From NCBI GenBank assembly GCA_958299035.1, contig CATQJL010000348.1, positions 62,001-126,000 on the forward strand: 64,000 bases of DNA, written 5' to 3'. Position 1 is the first letter of the stretch; each line of letters opens with the position of its first letter. A program made the translations under genes and the position numbers. The DNA comes from Cylicocyclus nassatus (lineage: Eukaryota; Nematoda; Chromadorea; Rhabditida; Strongylidae). Below, piece by piece: positions 12,326 through 25,317 of the stretch. The notes beneath the pieces are model-generated. The model was not told the DNA's origin. It made no database searches and saw only the letters and a program-made list of their open reading frames with translations.

Positions 12326-14339
12326 TGACGCGAGAGCACTGCAAAAAGGCTGCGGGAGACCATGGAGCACTGGGAAAAGGGTGCGGGAGACCATGGATCA
12401 CTGGGAAAAGGGTGCGGGAGACGCGAGAGCACTGGAAAAAGGGTGCGGGAGACGCGAGAGCACTGGAAAAAGGGTGCGGGAGACCATGGATTACTGGGGA
12501 AAGGGTGCGGGAGACGCGAGAGCACTGGAAAAAGGGTGCGGGAGACCATGGATCACTGGGAAAAGGGTGCGGGAGACGCGAGAGCACTGGAAAAAGGGTG
12601 CGGGAGACCATGGATCACTGGGAAAAGGGTGCGGGAGACGCGAGAGCTTTGGAAAAAGGGTGCGGGAGACGCGAGAGCACTGGAAAAAGGGTGCGGGAGA
12701 CCATGGATCACTGGGAAAAGGGTGCGGGAGACGCGAGAGCTTTGGAAAAAGGGTGCGGGAGACGCGAGAGCACTGGAAAAAGGGTGCGGGAGACCATGGA
12801 TCACTGGGAAAAGGGTGCGGGAGACGCGAGAGCACTGGAAAAAGGGTGCGGGAGACCATGGATTACTGGGAAAAGGGTGCGGGAGACGCGAGAGCACTGG
12901 AAAAAGGGTGCGGGAGACCATGGATCACTGGGAAGAGGGTGCGGGAGACGCGAGAGCATTGGAAAAAGGGTGCGGGAGATGCGAGAGCATTGGAAAAAGG
13001 GTGCGGGAGATGCAAGAGCACTGGAAAAAGGGTGCGGGAGACCTTGGATCACTGGGAAAAGGGTGCGGGAGACGCGAGAGCACTGGAAAAAGGGTGCGGG
13101 AGACGCGAGAGCACTGGAAAAAGGGTGCGGGAGATGCGAGAGCACTGGAAAAAGGGTGCGGGAGACCATGGATCACTGGGAAAAGGGTGCGGGAGACGCG
13201 AGAGCATTGGAAAAAGGGTGCGGGAGACGCGAGGGCACTGGAAAAAGGGTGCGGGAGACGCGAGAGCACTGGAAAAAGGGTGCGGGAGACGCGAGAGCAC
13301 TGGAAAAAGGGTGCGGGAGACGCGAGAGCACTGGAAAAGGGGAGACGCGAGAGCACTGGAAAAAGGGTGCGGGAAACCATGGATCACTGGGAAAAGGGTG
13401 CGGTAGACGCGAGAGCACTGGAAAAAGGGTGCGGGTGACGCGAGAGCACTGCAAAAAGGCTGCGGGAGACCATGGAGCACTGGGAAAAGGGTGCGGGAGA
13501 CCATGGATTACTGGGAAAAGGGTGCGGGAGACGCGAGAGCACTGGAATAAGGGTGCGGGAGACCATGGATCACTGGAAAAAGGGTGCGGGAGACCATGGA
13601 TCACTGGGAAAAGGGTGCGGGAGACGCGAGAGCATTGGAAAAAGGGTGCGGGAGATGCGAGAGCATTGGAAAAAGGGTGCGGGAGATGCAAGAGCACTGG
13701 AAAAAGGGTGCGGGAGACCATGGATCACTGGGAAAAGGGTGCGGGAGACGCGAGAGCACTGGAAAAAGGGTGCGGGAGACGCGAGAGCACTGGAAAAAGG
13801 GTGCGGGAGATGCGAGAGCACTGGAAAAAGGGTGCGGGAGACGCGAGAGTACTGGAAAAGGGGAGACGCGAGAGCACTGGAAAAAGGGTGCGGGAAACCA
13901 TGGATCACTGGGAAAAGGGTGCGGTGGACGCGAGAGCACTGGAAAAAGGGTGCGGGTGACGCGAGAGCACTGCAAAAAGGCTGCGGGAGACCATGGAGCA
14001 CTGGGAAAAGGGTGCGGGAGACCATGGATTACTGGGAAAAGGGTGCGGGAGACGCGAGAGCACTGGAATAAGGGTGCGGGAGACCATGGATCACTGGAAA
14101 AAGGGTGCGGGAGACCATGGATCACTGGGAAAAGGGTGCGGGAGACGCGAGAGCATTGGAAAAAGGGTGCGGGAGATGCGAGAGCATTGGAAAAAGGGTG
14201 CGGGAGATGCAAGAGCACTGGAAAAAGGGTGCGGGAGACCATGGATCACTGGGAAAAGGGTGCGGGAGACGCGAGAGCACTGGAAAAAGGGTGCGGGAGA
14301 CGCGAGAGCACTGGAAAAAGGGTGCGGGAGATGCGAGAG

Positions 14340-17300
14340 CACTGGAAAAAGGGTGCGGGAGACCATGGATCACTGGGAAAAGGGTGCGGGAGACGCGAGA
14401 GCATTGGAAAAAGGGTGCGGGAGACGCGAGGGCACTGGAAAAAGGGTGCGGGAGACGCGAGAGCACTGGAAAAAGGGTGCGGGAGACGCGAGAGCACTGG
14501 AAAAAGGGTGCGGGAGACGCGAGAGCACTGGAAAATGGGAGACGCGAGAGCACTGGAAAAAGGGTGCGGGAAACCATGGATCACTGGGAAAAGGGTGCGG
14601 TAGACGCGAGAGCACTGGAAAAAGGGTGCGGGTGACGCGAGAGCACTGCAAAAAGGCTGCGGGAGACCATGGAGCACTGGGAAAAGGGTGCGGGAGACCA
14701 TGGATTACTGGGAAAAGGGTGCGGGAGACGCGAGAGCACTGGAATAAGGGTGCGGGAGACCATGGATCACTGGGAAAAGGGTGCGGGAGACGCGAGAGCT
14801 TTGGAAAAAGGGTGCGGGAGACGCGAGAGCACTGGAAAAAGGGTGCGGGAGACCATGGATCACTGGGAAAAGGGTGCGGGAGACGCGAGAGCATTGGAAA
14901 AAGGGTGCGGGAGACGCGAGAGCACTGGAAAAAGGGTGCGGGAGACCCTGGATTACTGGGATAAGGGTGCGGGAGACGCGATAGCACTGGAAAAAGGGTG
15001 CGGGAGACCATGGATCACTGGGAAAAGGGTGCGGGAGACGCGAGAGCACTGGAAAAAGGGTGCGGGAGACGCGAGAGCATTGGAAAAAAAGTGCGGGAGA
15101 CGCAAGAGCACTGGAAAAAGGGTGCGGGAGACCATGGATCACTGGGAAAAGGGTGCGGGAGACGCGAGAGCATTGGAAAAAGGGTGCGGGAGACGCGAGA
15201 GCACTGGAAAAAGGGTGCGGGAGACCATGGATCACTGGGAAAAGGGTGCGGGAGACGCGAGAGCATTGGAAAAAGGGTGCGGGAGACGCGAGGGCACTGG
15301 AAAAAGGGTGCGGGAGACGCGAGAGCACTGGAAAAAGGGTGCGGGAGACGCGAGAGCACTGGAAAAAGGGTGCGGGAGACGCGAGAGCACTGGAAAATGG
15401 GAGACGCGAGAGCACTGGAAAAAGGGTGCGGGAAACCATGGATCACTGGGAAAAGGGTGCGGTAGACGCGAGAGCACTGGAAAAAGGGTGCGGGTGACGC
15501 GAGAGCACTGCAAAAAGGCTGCGGGAGACCATGGAGCACTGGGAAAAGGGTGCGGGAGACCATGGATTACTGGGAAAAGGGTGCGGGAGACGCGAGAGCA
15601 CTGGAATAAGGGTGCGGGAGACCATGGATCACTGGGAAAAGGGTGCGGGAGACGCGAGAGCTTTGGAAAAAGGGTGCGGGAGACGCGAGAGCACTGGAAA
15701 AAGGGTGCGGGAGACCATGGATCACTGGGAAAAGGGTGCGGGAGACGCGAGAGCATTGGAAAAAGGGTGCGGGAGACGCGAGAGCACTGGAAAAAGGGTG
15801 CGGGAGACCCTGGATTACTGGGATAAGGGTGCGGGAGACGCGATAGCACTGGAAAAAGGGTGCGGGAGACCATGGATCACTGGGAAAAGGGTGCGGGAGA
15901 CGCGAGAGCACTGGAAAAAGGGTGCGGGAGACGCGAGAGCATTGGAAAAAAAGTGCGGGAGACGCAAGAGCACTGGAAAAAGGGTGCGGGAGACCATGGA
16001 TCACTGGGAAAAGGGTGCGGGAGACGCGAGAGCATTGGAAAAAGGGTGCGGGAGACGCGAGAGCACTGGAAAAAGGGTGCGGGAGACCATGGATCACTGG
16101 GAAAAGGGTGCGGGAGACGCGAGAGCATTGGAAAAAGGGTGCGGGAGACGCGAGGGCACTGGAAAAAGGGTGCGGGAGACGCGAGAGCACTGGAAAAAGG
16201 GTGCGGGAGACGCGAGAGCACTGGAAAAAGGGTGCGGGAGACGCGAGAGCACTGGAAAAGGGGAGACGCGAGAGCACTGGAAAAAGGGTGCGGGAAACCA
16301 TGGATCACTGGGAAAAGGGTGCGGTAGACGCGAGAGCCCTGGAAAAAGGGTGCGGGTGACGCGAGAGCACTGCAAAAAGGCTGCGGGAGACGCGAGAGCA
16401 CTGGAAAAAGGGTGCGGGAGACCATGGATTACTGGGAAAAGGGTGCGGGAGACGCGAGAGCACTGGAATAAGGGTGCGGGAGACCATGGATCACTGGGAA
16501 AAGGGTGCGGGAGACGCGAGAGCTTTGGAAAAAGGGTGCGGGAGACGCGAGAGCACTGGAAAAAGGGTGCGGGAGACCATGGATCACTGGGAAAAGGGTG
16601 CGGGAGACGCGAGAGCATTGGAAAAAGGGTGCGGGAGACGCGAGAGCACTGGAAAAAGGGTGCGGGAGACCATGGATTACTGGGATAAGGGTGCGGGAGA
16701 CGCGATAGCACTGGAAAAAGGGTGCGGGAGACCATGGATCACTGGGAAAAGGGTGCGGGAGACGCGAGAGCACTGGAAAAAGGGTGCGGGAGACGCGAGA
16801 GCATTGGAAAAAAAGTGCGGGAGACGCAAGAGCACTGGAAAAAGGGTGCGGGAGACCATGGATCACTGGGAAAAGGGTGCGGGAGACGCGAGAGCATTGG
16901 AAAAAGGGTGCGGGAGACGCGAGAGCACTGGAAAAAGGGTGCGGGAGACCATGGATCACTGGGAAAAGGGTGCGGGAGACGCGAGAGCATTGGAAAAAGG
17001 GTGCGGGAGACGCGAGGGCACTGGAAAAAGGGTGCGGGAGACGCGAGAGCACTGGAAAAAGGGTGCGGGAGACGCGAGAGCACTGGAAAAAGGGTGCGGG
17101 AGACGCGAGAGCACTGGAATAAGGGTGCGGGAGACCATGGATCACTGGGAAAAGGGTGCGGGAGACGCGAGAGCTTTGGAAAAAGGGTGCGGGAGACGCG
17201 AGAGCACTGGAAAAAGGGTGCGGGAGACCATGGATCACTGGGAAAAGGGTGCGGGAGACGCGAGAGCATTGGAAAAAGGGTGCGGGAGACGCGAGAGCAC

Positions 17301-18790
17301 TGGAAAAAGGGTGCGGGAGACCCTGGATTACTGGGATAAGGGTGCGGGAGACGCGATAGCACTGGAAAAAGGGTGCGGGAGACCATGGATCACTGGGAAA
17401 AGGGTGCGGGAGACGCGAGAGCACTGGAAAAAGGGTGCGGGAGACGCGAGAGCATTGGAAAAAAAGTGCGGGAGACGCAAGAGCACTGGAAAAAGGGTGC
17501 GGGAGACCATGGATCACTGGGAAAAGGGTGCGGGAGACGCGAGAGCATTGGAAAAAGGGTGCGGGAGACGCGAGAGCACTGGAAAAAGGGTGCGGGAGAC
17601 CATGGATCACTGGGAAAAGGGTGCGGGAGACGCGAGAGCATTGGAAAAAGGGTGCGGGAGACGCGAGGGCACTGGAAAAAGGGTGCGGGAGACGCGAGAG
17701 CACTGGAAAAAGGGTGCGGGAGACGCGAGAGCACTGGAAAAAGGGTGCGGGAGACGCGAGAGCACTGGAAAAGGGGAGACGCGAGAGCACTGGAAAAAGG
17801 GTGCGGGAAACCATGGATCACTGGGAAAAGGGTGCGGTAGACGCGAGAGCCCTGGAAAAAGGGTGCGGGTGACGCGAGAGCACTGCAAAAAGGCTGCGGG
17901 AGACGCGAGAGCACTGGAAAAAGGGTGCGGGAGACCATGGATTACTGGGAAAAGGGTGCGGGAGACGCGAGAGCACTGGAATAAGGGTGCGGGAGACCAT
18001 GGATCACTGGGAAAAGGGTGCGGGAGACGCGAGAGCTTTGGAAAAAGGGTGCGGGAGACGCGAGAGCACTGGAAAAAGGGTGCGGGAGACCATGGATCAC
18101 TGGGAAAAGGGTGCGGGAGACGCGAGAGCATTGGAAAAAGGGTGCGGGAGACGCGAGAGCACTGGAAAAAGGGTGCGGGAGACCATGGATTACTGGGATA
18201 AGGGTGCGGGAGACGCGATAGCACTGGAAAAAGGGTGCGGGAGACCATGGATCACTGGGAAAAGGGTGCGGGAGACGCGAGAGCACTGGAAAAAGGGTGC
18301 GGGAGACGCGAGAGCATTGGAAAAAAAGTGCGGGAGACGCAAGAGCACTGGAAAAAGGGTGCGGGAGACCATGGATCACTGGGAAAAGGGTGCGGGAGAC
18401 GCGAGAGCATTGGAAAAAGGGTGCGGGAGACGCGAGAGCACTGGAAAAAGGGTGCGGGAGACCATGGATCACTGGGAAAAGGGTGCGGGAGACGCGAGAG
18501 CATTGGAAAAAGGGTGCGGGAGACGCGAGGGCACTGGAAAAAGGGTGCGGGAGACGCGAGAGCACTGGAAAAAGGGTGCGGGAGACGCGAGAGCACTGGA
18601 AAAAGGGTGCGGGAGACGCGAGAGCACTGGAAAAGGGGAGACGCGAGAGCACTGGAAAAAGGGTGCGGGAAACCATGGATCACTGGGAAAAGGGTGCGGT
18701 AGACGCGAGAGCCCTGGAAAAAGGGTGCGGGTGACGCGAGAGCACTGCAAAAAGGCTGCGGGAGACGCGAGAGCACTGGAAAAAGGGTGC
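14340..18790 (+). repeat. 862-bp higher-order repeat, block II (about five copies, one shortened to 651 bp)
   Basis: Using the catggagc/ggaataaggg region as origin, copies start near 14,669, 15,531, 16,393, 17,044 and 17,906. Spacings are 862, 862, 651 and 862 bp. The 651-bp copy lacks 211 bp (six full monomers and the 25-bp one) including the gggaaacc, gcggtagac and ctgcaaaaaggctg cassette between about 17,110 and 17,130. The register can be traced back to about 14,340. Copies differ at only a few positions, for example ccctggatt against catggatt and ggaaaatggg against ggaaaagggg, which gives each copy a marker. Confidence 0.85.
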
Positions 18791-21507
18791 GGGAGACCAT
18801 GGATCACTGGGAAAAGGGTGCGGGAGACGCGAGAGCACTGGAAAAAGGGTGCGGGAGACGCGAGAGCACTGGAAAAAGGGTGCGGGAGACCCTGGATTAC
18901 TGGGAAAAGGGTGCGGGAGACGCGAGAGCACTGGAATAAGGGTGCGGGAGACCATGGATCACTGGGAAAAGGGTGCGGGAGACGCGAGAGCTTTGGAAAA
19001 AGGGTGCGGGAGACGCGAGAGCACTGGAAAAAGGGTGCGGGAGACCATGGATCACTGGGAAAAGGGTGCGGGAGACGCGAGAGCATTGGAAAAAGGGTGC
19101 GGGAGACGCGAGAGCACTGGAAAAAGGGTGCGGGAGACGCGAGAGCACTGGAAAAGGGGAGACGCGAGAGCACTGGAAAAAGGGTGCAGGAGACCATGGA
19201 TCACTGGGAAAAGGGTGCGGGAGACGCGAGAGCTTTGGAAAAAGGGTGCGGGAGACGCGAGAGCACTGGAAAAAGGGTGCGGGAGACCATGGATTACTGG
19301 GGAAAGGGTGCGGGAGACGCGAGAGCACTGGAAAAAGGGTGCGGGAGACCATGGATCACTGGGAAAAGGGTGCGGGAGACGCGAGAGCACTGGAAAAAGG
19401 GTGCGGGAGACCATGGATCACTGGGAAAAGGGTGCGGGAGACGCGAGAGCTTTGGAAAAAGGGTGCGGGAGACGCGAGAGCACTGGAAAAAGGGTGCGGG
19501 AGACCATGAATCACTGGGAAAAGGGTGCGGGAGACGCGAGAGCTTTGGAAAAAGGGTGCGGGAGACGCGAGAGCACTGGAAAAAGGGTGCGGGAGACCAT
19601 GGATCACTGGGAAAAGGGTGCGGGAGACGCGAGAGCACTGGAAAAAGGGTGCGGGAGATGCGAGAGCACTGGAAAAAGGGTGCGGGAGACCATGGATCAC
19701 TGGGAAAAGGGTGCGGGAGACGCGAGAGCATTGGAAAAAGGGTGCGGGAGACGCGAGGGCACTGGAAAAAGGGTGCGGGAGACGCGAGAGCACTGGAAAA
19801 AGGGTGCGGGAGACGCGAGAGCACTGGAAAAAGGGTGCGGGAGACGCGAGAGCACTGGAAAAGGGGAGACGCGAGAGCACTGGAAAAAGGGTGCGGGAAA
19901 CCATGGATCACTGGGAAAAGGGTGCGGTAGACGCGAGAGCACTGGAAAAAGGGTGCGGGTGACGCGAGAGCACTGCAAAAAGGCTGCGGGAGACCATGGA
20001 GCACTGGGAAAAGGGTGCGGGAGACCATGGATTACTGGGAAAAGGGTGCGGGAGACGCGAGAGCACTGGAATAAGGGTGCGGGAGACCATGGATCACTGG
20101 GAAAAGGGTGCGGGAGACGCGAGAGCTTTGGAAAAAGGGTGCGGGAGACGCGAGAGCACTGGAAAAAGGGTGCGGGAGACCATGGATCACTGGGAAAAGG
20201 GTGCGGGTGACGCGAGAACACTGCAAAAAGGCTGCGGGAGACCATGGAGCACTGGGAAAAAAGTGCGGGAAACCATGTATCACTGGGAAAAGGGTGCGGG
20301 AGACGCGAGAGCACTGGAAAAAGGGTGCGGGAGACGCGAGAGCACTGGAAAAAGGGTGCGGGAGACCATGGATCACTGGGAAAAGGGTGCGGGAGACGCG
20401 AGAGCACTGGAAAAAGGGTGCGGGAGACGCGAGAGCACTGGAAAAAGGGTGCGGGAGACGCGAGAGCACTGGAAAAGGGGAGACGCGAGAGCACTGGAAA
20501 AAGGGTGCGGGAGACCATGGATCACTGGGAAAAGGGTGCGGGAGACGCGAGAGCTTTGGAAAAAGGGTGCGGGAGACGCGAGAGCACTGGAAAAAGGGTG
20601 CGGGAGACCATGGATTACTGGGGAAAGGGTGCGGGAGACCCGAGAGCACTGGAAAAAGGGTGCGGGAGACCATGGATCACTGGGAAAAGGGTGCGGGAGA
20701 CGCGAGAGCACTGGAAAAAGGGTGCGGGAGACCATGGATCACTGGGAAAAGGGTGCGGGAGACGCGAGAGCTTTGGAAAAAGGGTGCGGGAGACGCGAGA
20801 GCACTGGAAAAAGGGTGCGGGAGACCATGGATCACTGGGAAAAGGGTGCGGGAGACGCGAGAGCTTTGGAAAAAGGGTGCGGGAGACGCGAGAGCACTGG
20901 AAAAAGGGTGCGGGAGACCATGGATCACTGGGAAAAGGGTGCGGGAGACGCGAGAGCACTGGAAAAAGGGTGCGGGAGACGATGGATTACTGGGAAAAGG
21001 GTGCGGGAGACGCGAGAGCACTGGAAAAAGGGTGCGGGAGACCATGGATCACTGGGAAAAGGGTGCGGGAGACGCGAGAGCATTGGAAAAAGGGTGCGGG
21101 AGATGCGAGAGCATTGGAAAAAGGGTGCGGGAGATGCAAGAGCACTGGAAAAAGGGTGCGGGAGACCTTGGATCACTGGGAAAAGGGTGCGGGAGACGCG
21201 AGAGCACTGGAAAAAGGGTGCGGGAGACGCGAGAGCACTGGAAAAAGGGTGCGGGAGATGCGAGAGCACTGGAAAAAGGGTGCGGGAGACCATGGATCAC
21301 TGGGAAAAGGGTGCGGGAGACGCGAGAGCATTGGAAAAAGGGTGCGGGAGACGCGAGGGCACTGGAAAAAGGGTGCGGGAGACGCGAGAGCACTGGAAAA
21401 AGGGTGCGGGAGACGCGAGAGCACTGGAAAAAGGGTGCGGGAGACGCGAGAGCACTGGAAAAGGGGAGACGCGAGAGCACTGGAAAAAGGGTGCGGGAAA
21501 CCATGGA

Positions 21508-24500
21508 TCACTGGGAAAAGGGTGCGGTAGATGCGAGAGCACTGGAAAAAGGGTGCGGGTGACGCGAGAGCACTGCAAAAAGGCTGCGGGAGACCATGGA
21601 GCACTGGGAAAAGGGTGCGGGAGACCATGGATTACTGGGAAAAGGGTGCGGGAGACGCGAGAGCACTGGAATAAGGGTGCGGGAGACCATGGATCACTGG
21701 GAAAAGGGTGCGGGAGACGCGAGAGCTTTGGAAAAAGGGTGCGGGAGACGCGAGAGCACTGGAAAAAGGGTGCGGGAGACCATGGATCACTGGGATAAGG
21801 GTGCGGGAGAAGCGATAGCACTGGAAAAAGGGTGCGGGAGACCATGGATCACTGGGAAAAGGGTGCGGGAGACGCGAGAGCACTGGAAAAAGGGTGCGGG
21901 AGACGCGAGAGCATTGGAAAAAAAGTGCGGGAGACGCAAGAGCACTGGAAAAAGGGTGCGGGAGACGCGAGAGCATTGGAAAAAGGGTGCGGGAGACGCG
22001 AGAGCACTGGAAAAAGGGTGCGGGAGACCATGGATCACTGGGAAAAGGGTGCGGGAGACGCGAGAGCATTGGAAAAAGGGTGCGGGAGACGCGAGGGCAC
22101 TGGAAAAAGGGTGCGGGAGACGCGAGAGCACTGGAAAAAGGGTGCGGGAGACGCGAGAGCACTGGAAAAAGGGTGCGGGAGACGCGAGAGCACTGGAAAA
22201 GGGGAGACGCGAGAGCACTGGAAAAAGGGGTGCGGGAAACCATGGATCACTGGGAAAAGGGTGCGGTAGACGCGAGAGCCCTGGAAAAAGGGTGCGGGTG
22301 ACGCGAGAGCACTGCAAAAAGGCTGCGGGAGACGCGAGAGCACTGGAAAAAGGGTGCGGGAGACCATGGATCACTGGGAAAAGGGTGCGGGAGACGCGAG
22401 AGCACTGGAAAAAGGGTGCGGGAGACGCGAGAGCACTGGAAAAAGGGTGCGGGAGACCCTGGATTACTGGGAAAAGGGTGCGGGAGACGCGAGAGCACTG
22501 GAATAAGGGTGCGGGAGACCATGGATCACTGGGAAAAGGGTGCGGGAGACGCGAGAGCTTTGGAAAAAGGGTGCGGGAGACGCGAGAGCACTGGAAAAAG
22601 GGTGCGGGAGACCATGGATCACTGGGAAAAGGGTGCGGGAGACGCGAGAGCATTGGAAAAAGGGTGCGGGAGACGCGAGAGCACTGGAAAAAGGGTGCGG
22701 GAGACGCGAGAGCACTGGAAAAGGGGAGACGCGAGAGCACTGGAAAAAGGGTGCGGGAGACCATGGATCACTGGGAAAAGGGTGCGGGAGACGCGAGAGC
22801 TTTGGAAAAAGGGTGCGGGAGACGCGAGAGCACTGGAAAAAGGGTGCGGGAGACCATGGATTACTGGGGAAAGGGTGCGGGAGACGCGAGAGCACTGGAA
22901 AAAGGGTGCGGGAGACCATGGATCACTGGGAAAAGGGTGCGGGAGACGCGAGAGCACTGGAAAAAGGGTGCGGGAGACCATGGATCACTGGGAAAAGGGT
23001 GCGGGAGACGCGAGAGCACTGGAAAAAGGGTGCGGGAGACGCGAGAGCACTGGAAAAAGGGTGCGGGAGATGCGAGAGCACTGGAAAAAGGGTGCGGGAG
23101 ACCATGGATCACTGGGAAAAGGGTGCGGGAGACGCGAGAGCATTGGAAAAAGGGTGCGGGAGACGCGAGGGCACTGGAAAAAGGGTGCGGGAGACGCGAG
23201 AGCACTGGAAAAAGGGTGCGGGAGACGCGAGAGCACTGGAAAAAGGGTGCGGGAGACGCGAGAGCACTGGAAAAGGGGAGACGCGAGAGCACTGGAAAAA
23301 GGGTGCGGGAAACCATGGATCACTGGGAAAAGGGTGCGGTAGACGCGAGAGCACTGGAAAAAGGGTGCGGGTGACGCGAGAGCACTGCAAAAAGGCTGCG
23401 GGAGACCATGGAGCACTGGGAAAAGGGTGCGGGAGACCATGGATTACTGGGAAAAGGGTGCGGGAGACGCGAGAGCACTGGAATAAGGGTGCGGGAGACC
23501 ATGGATCACTGGGAAAAGGGTGCGGGAGACGCGAGAGCTTTGGAAAAAGGGTGCGGGAGACGCGAGAGCACTGGAAAAAGGGTGCGGGAGACCATGGATC
23601 ACTGGGAAAAGGGTGCGGGAGACGCGAGAGCATTGGAAAAAGGGTGCGGGAGACGCGAGAGCACTGGAAAAAGGGTGCGGGAGACCATGGATTACTGGGA
23701 TAAGGGTGCGGGAGACGCGATAGCACTGGAAAAAGGGTGCGGGAGACCATGGATCACTGGGAAAAGGGTGCGGGAGACGCGAGAGCACTGGAAAAAGGGT
23801 GCGGGAGACGCGAGAGCATTGGAAAAAAAGTGCGGGAGACGCAAGAGCACTGGAAAAAGGGTGCGGGAGACGCGAGAGCATTGGAAAAAGGGTGCGGGAG
23901 ACGCGAGAGCACTGGAAAAAGGGTGCGGGAGACCATGGATCACTGGGAAAAGGGTGCGGGAGACGCGAGAGCATTGGAAAAAGGGTGCGGGAGACGCGAG
24001 GGCACTGGAAAAAGGGTGCGGGAGACGCGAGAGCACTGGAAAAAGGGTGCGGGAGACGCGAGAGCACTGGAAAAAGGGTGCGGGAGACGCGAGAGCACTG
24101 GAAAAGGGGAGACGCGAGAGCAGTGGAAAAAGGGGTGCGGGAAACCATGGATCACTGGGAAAAGGGTGCGGTAGACGCGAGAGCCCTGGAAAAAGGGTGC
24201 GGGTGACGCGAGAGCACTGCAAAAAGGCTGCGGGAGACGCGAGAGCACTGGAAAAAGGGTGCGGGAGACCATGGATCACTGGGAAAAGGGTGCGGGAGAC
24301 GCGAGAGCACTGGAAAAAGGGTGCGGGAGACGCGAGAGCACTGGAAAAAGGGTGCGGGAGACCCTGGATTACTGGGAAAAGGGTGCGGGAGACGCGAGAG
24401 CACTGGAATAAGGGTGCGGGAGACCATGGATCACTGGGAAAAGGGTGCGGGAGACGCGAGAGCTTTGGAAAAAGGGTGCGGGAGACGCGAGAGCACTGGA

Positions 24501-25317
24501 AAAAGGGTGCGGGAGACCATGGATCACTGGGAAAAGGGTGCGGGAGACGCGAGAGCATTGGAAAAAGGGTGCGGGAGACGCGAGAGCACTGGAAAAAGGG
24601 TGCGGGAGACGCGAGAGCACTGGAAAAGGGGAGACGCGAGAGCACTGGAAAAAGGGTGCGGGAGACCATGGATCACTGGGAAAAGGGTGCGGGAGACGCG
24701 AGAGCTTTGGAAAAAGGGTGCGGGAGACGCGAGAGCACTGGAAAAAGGGTGCGGGAGACCATGGATTACTGGGGAAAGGGTGCGGGAGACGCGAGAGCAC
24801 TGGAAAAAGGGTGCGGGAGACCATGGATCACTGGGAAAAGGGTGCGGGAGACGCGAGAGCACTGGAAAAAGGGTGCGGGAGACCATGGATCACTGGGAAA
24901 AGGGTGCGGGAGACGCGAGAGCTTTGGAAAAAGGGTGCGGGAGACGCGAGAGCTTTGGAAAAAGGGTGCGGGAGACGCGAGAGCACTGGAAAAAGGGTGC
25001 GGGAGACCATGGATCACTGGGAAAAGGGTGCGGGAGACGCGAGAGCACTGGAAAAAGGGTGCGGGAGATGCGAGAGCACTGGAAAAAGGGTGCGGGAGAC
25101 CATGGATCACTGGGAAAAGGGTGCGGGAGACGCGAGAGCATTGGAAAAAGGGTGCGGGAGACGCGAGGGCACTGGAAAAAGGGTGCGGGAGACGCGAGAG
25201 CACTGGAAAAAGGGTGCGGGAGACGCGAGAGCACTGGAAAAAGGGTGCGGGAGACGCGAGAGCACTGGAAAAGGGGAGACGCGAGAGCACTGGAAAAAGG
25301 GTGCGGGAAACCATGGA
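21508..25317 (+). repeat. Two related 1.8-2.0-kb higher-order copies
   Basis: Cassettes at about 21,508, 23,320 and 25,318 bound two copies of 1,812 and 1,998 bp. Inside them the offset is 1,812 near the left end, 1,905 in the middle (for example 22,247 against 24,152) and 1,998 at the right end. The copies therefore differ by two 93-bp steps, each exactly three monomers. Both contain an extra g (ggaaaaaggggtgcgggaaa) near 22,220 and 24,130, and the ccctggatt monomer. The trimer B-A-A is the likely indel unit. Confidence 0.75.
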
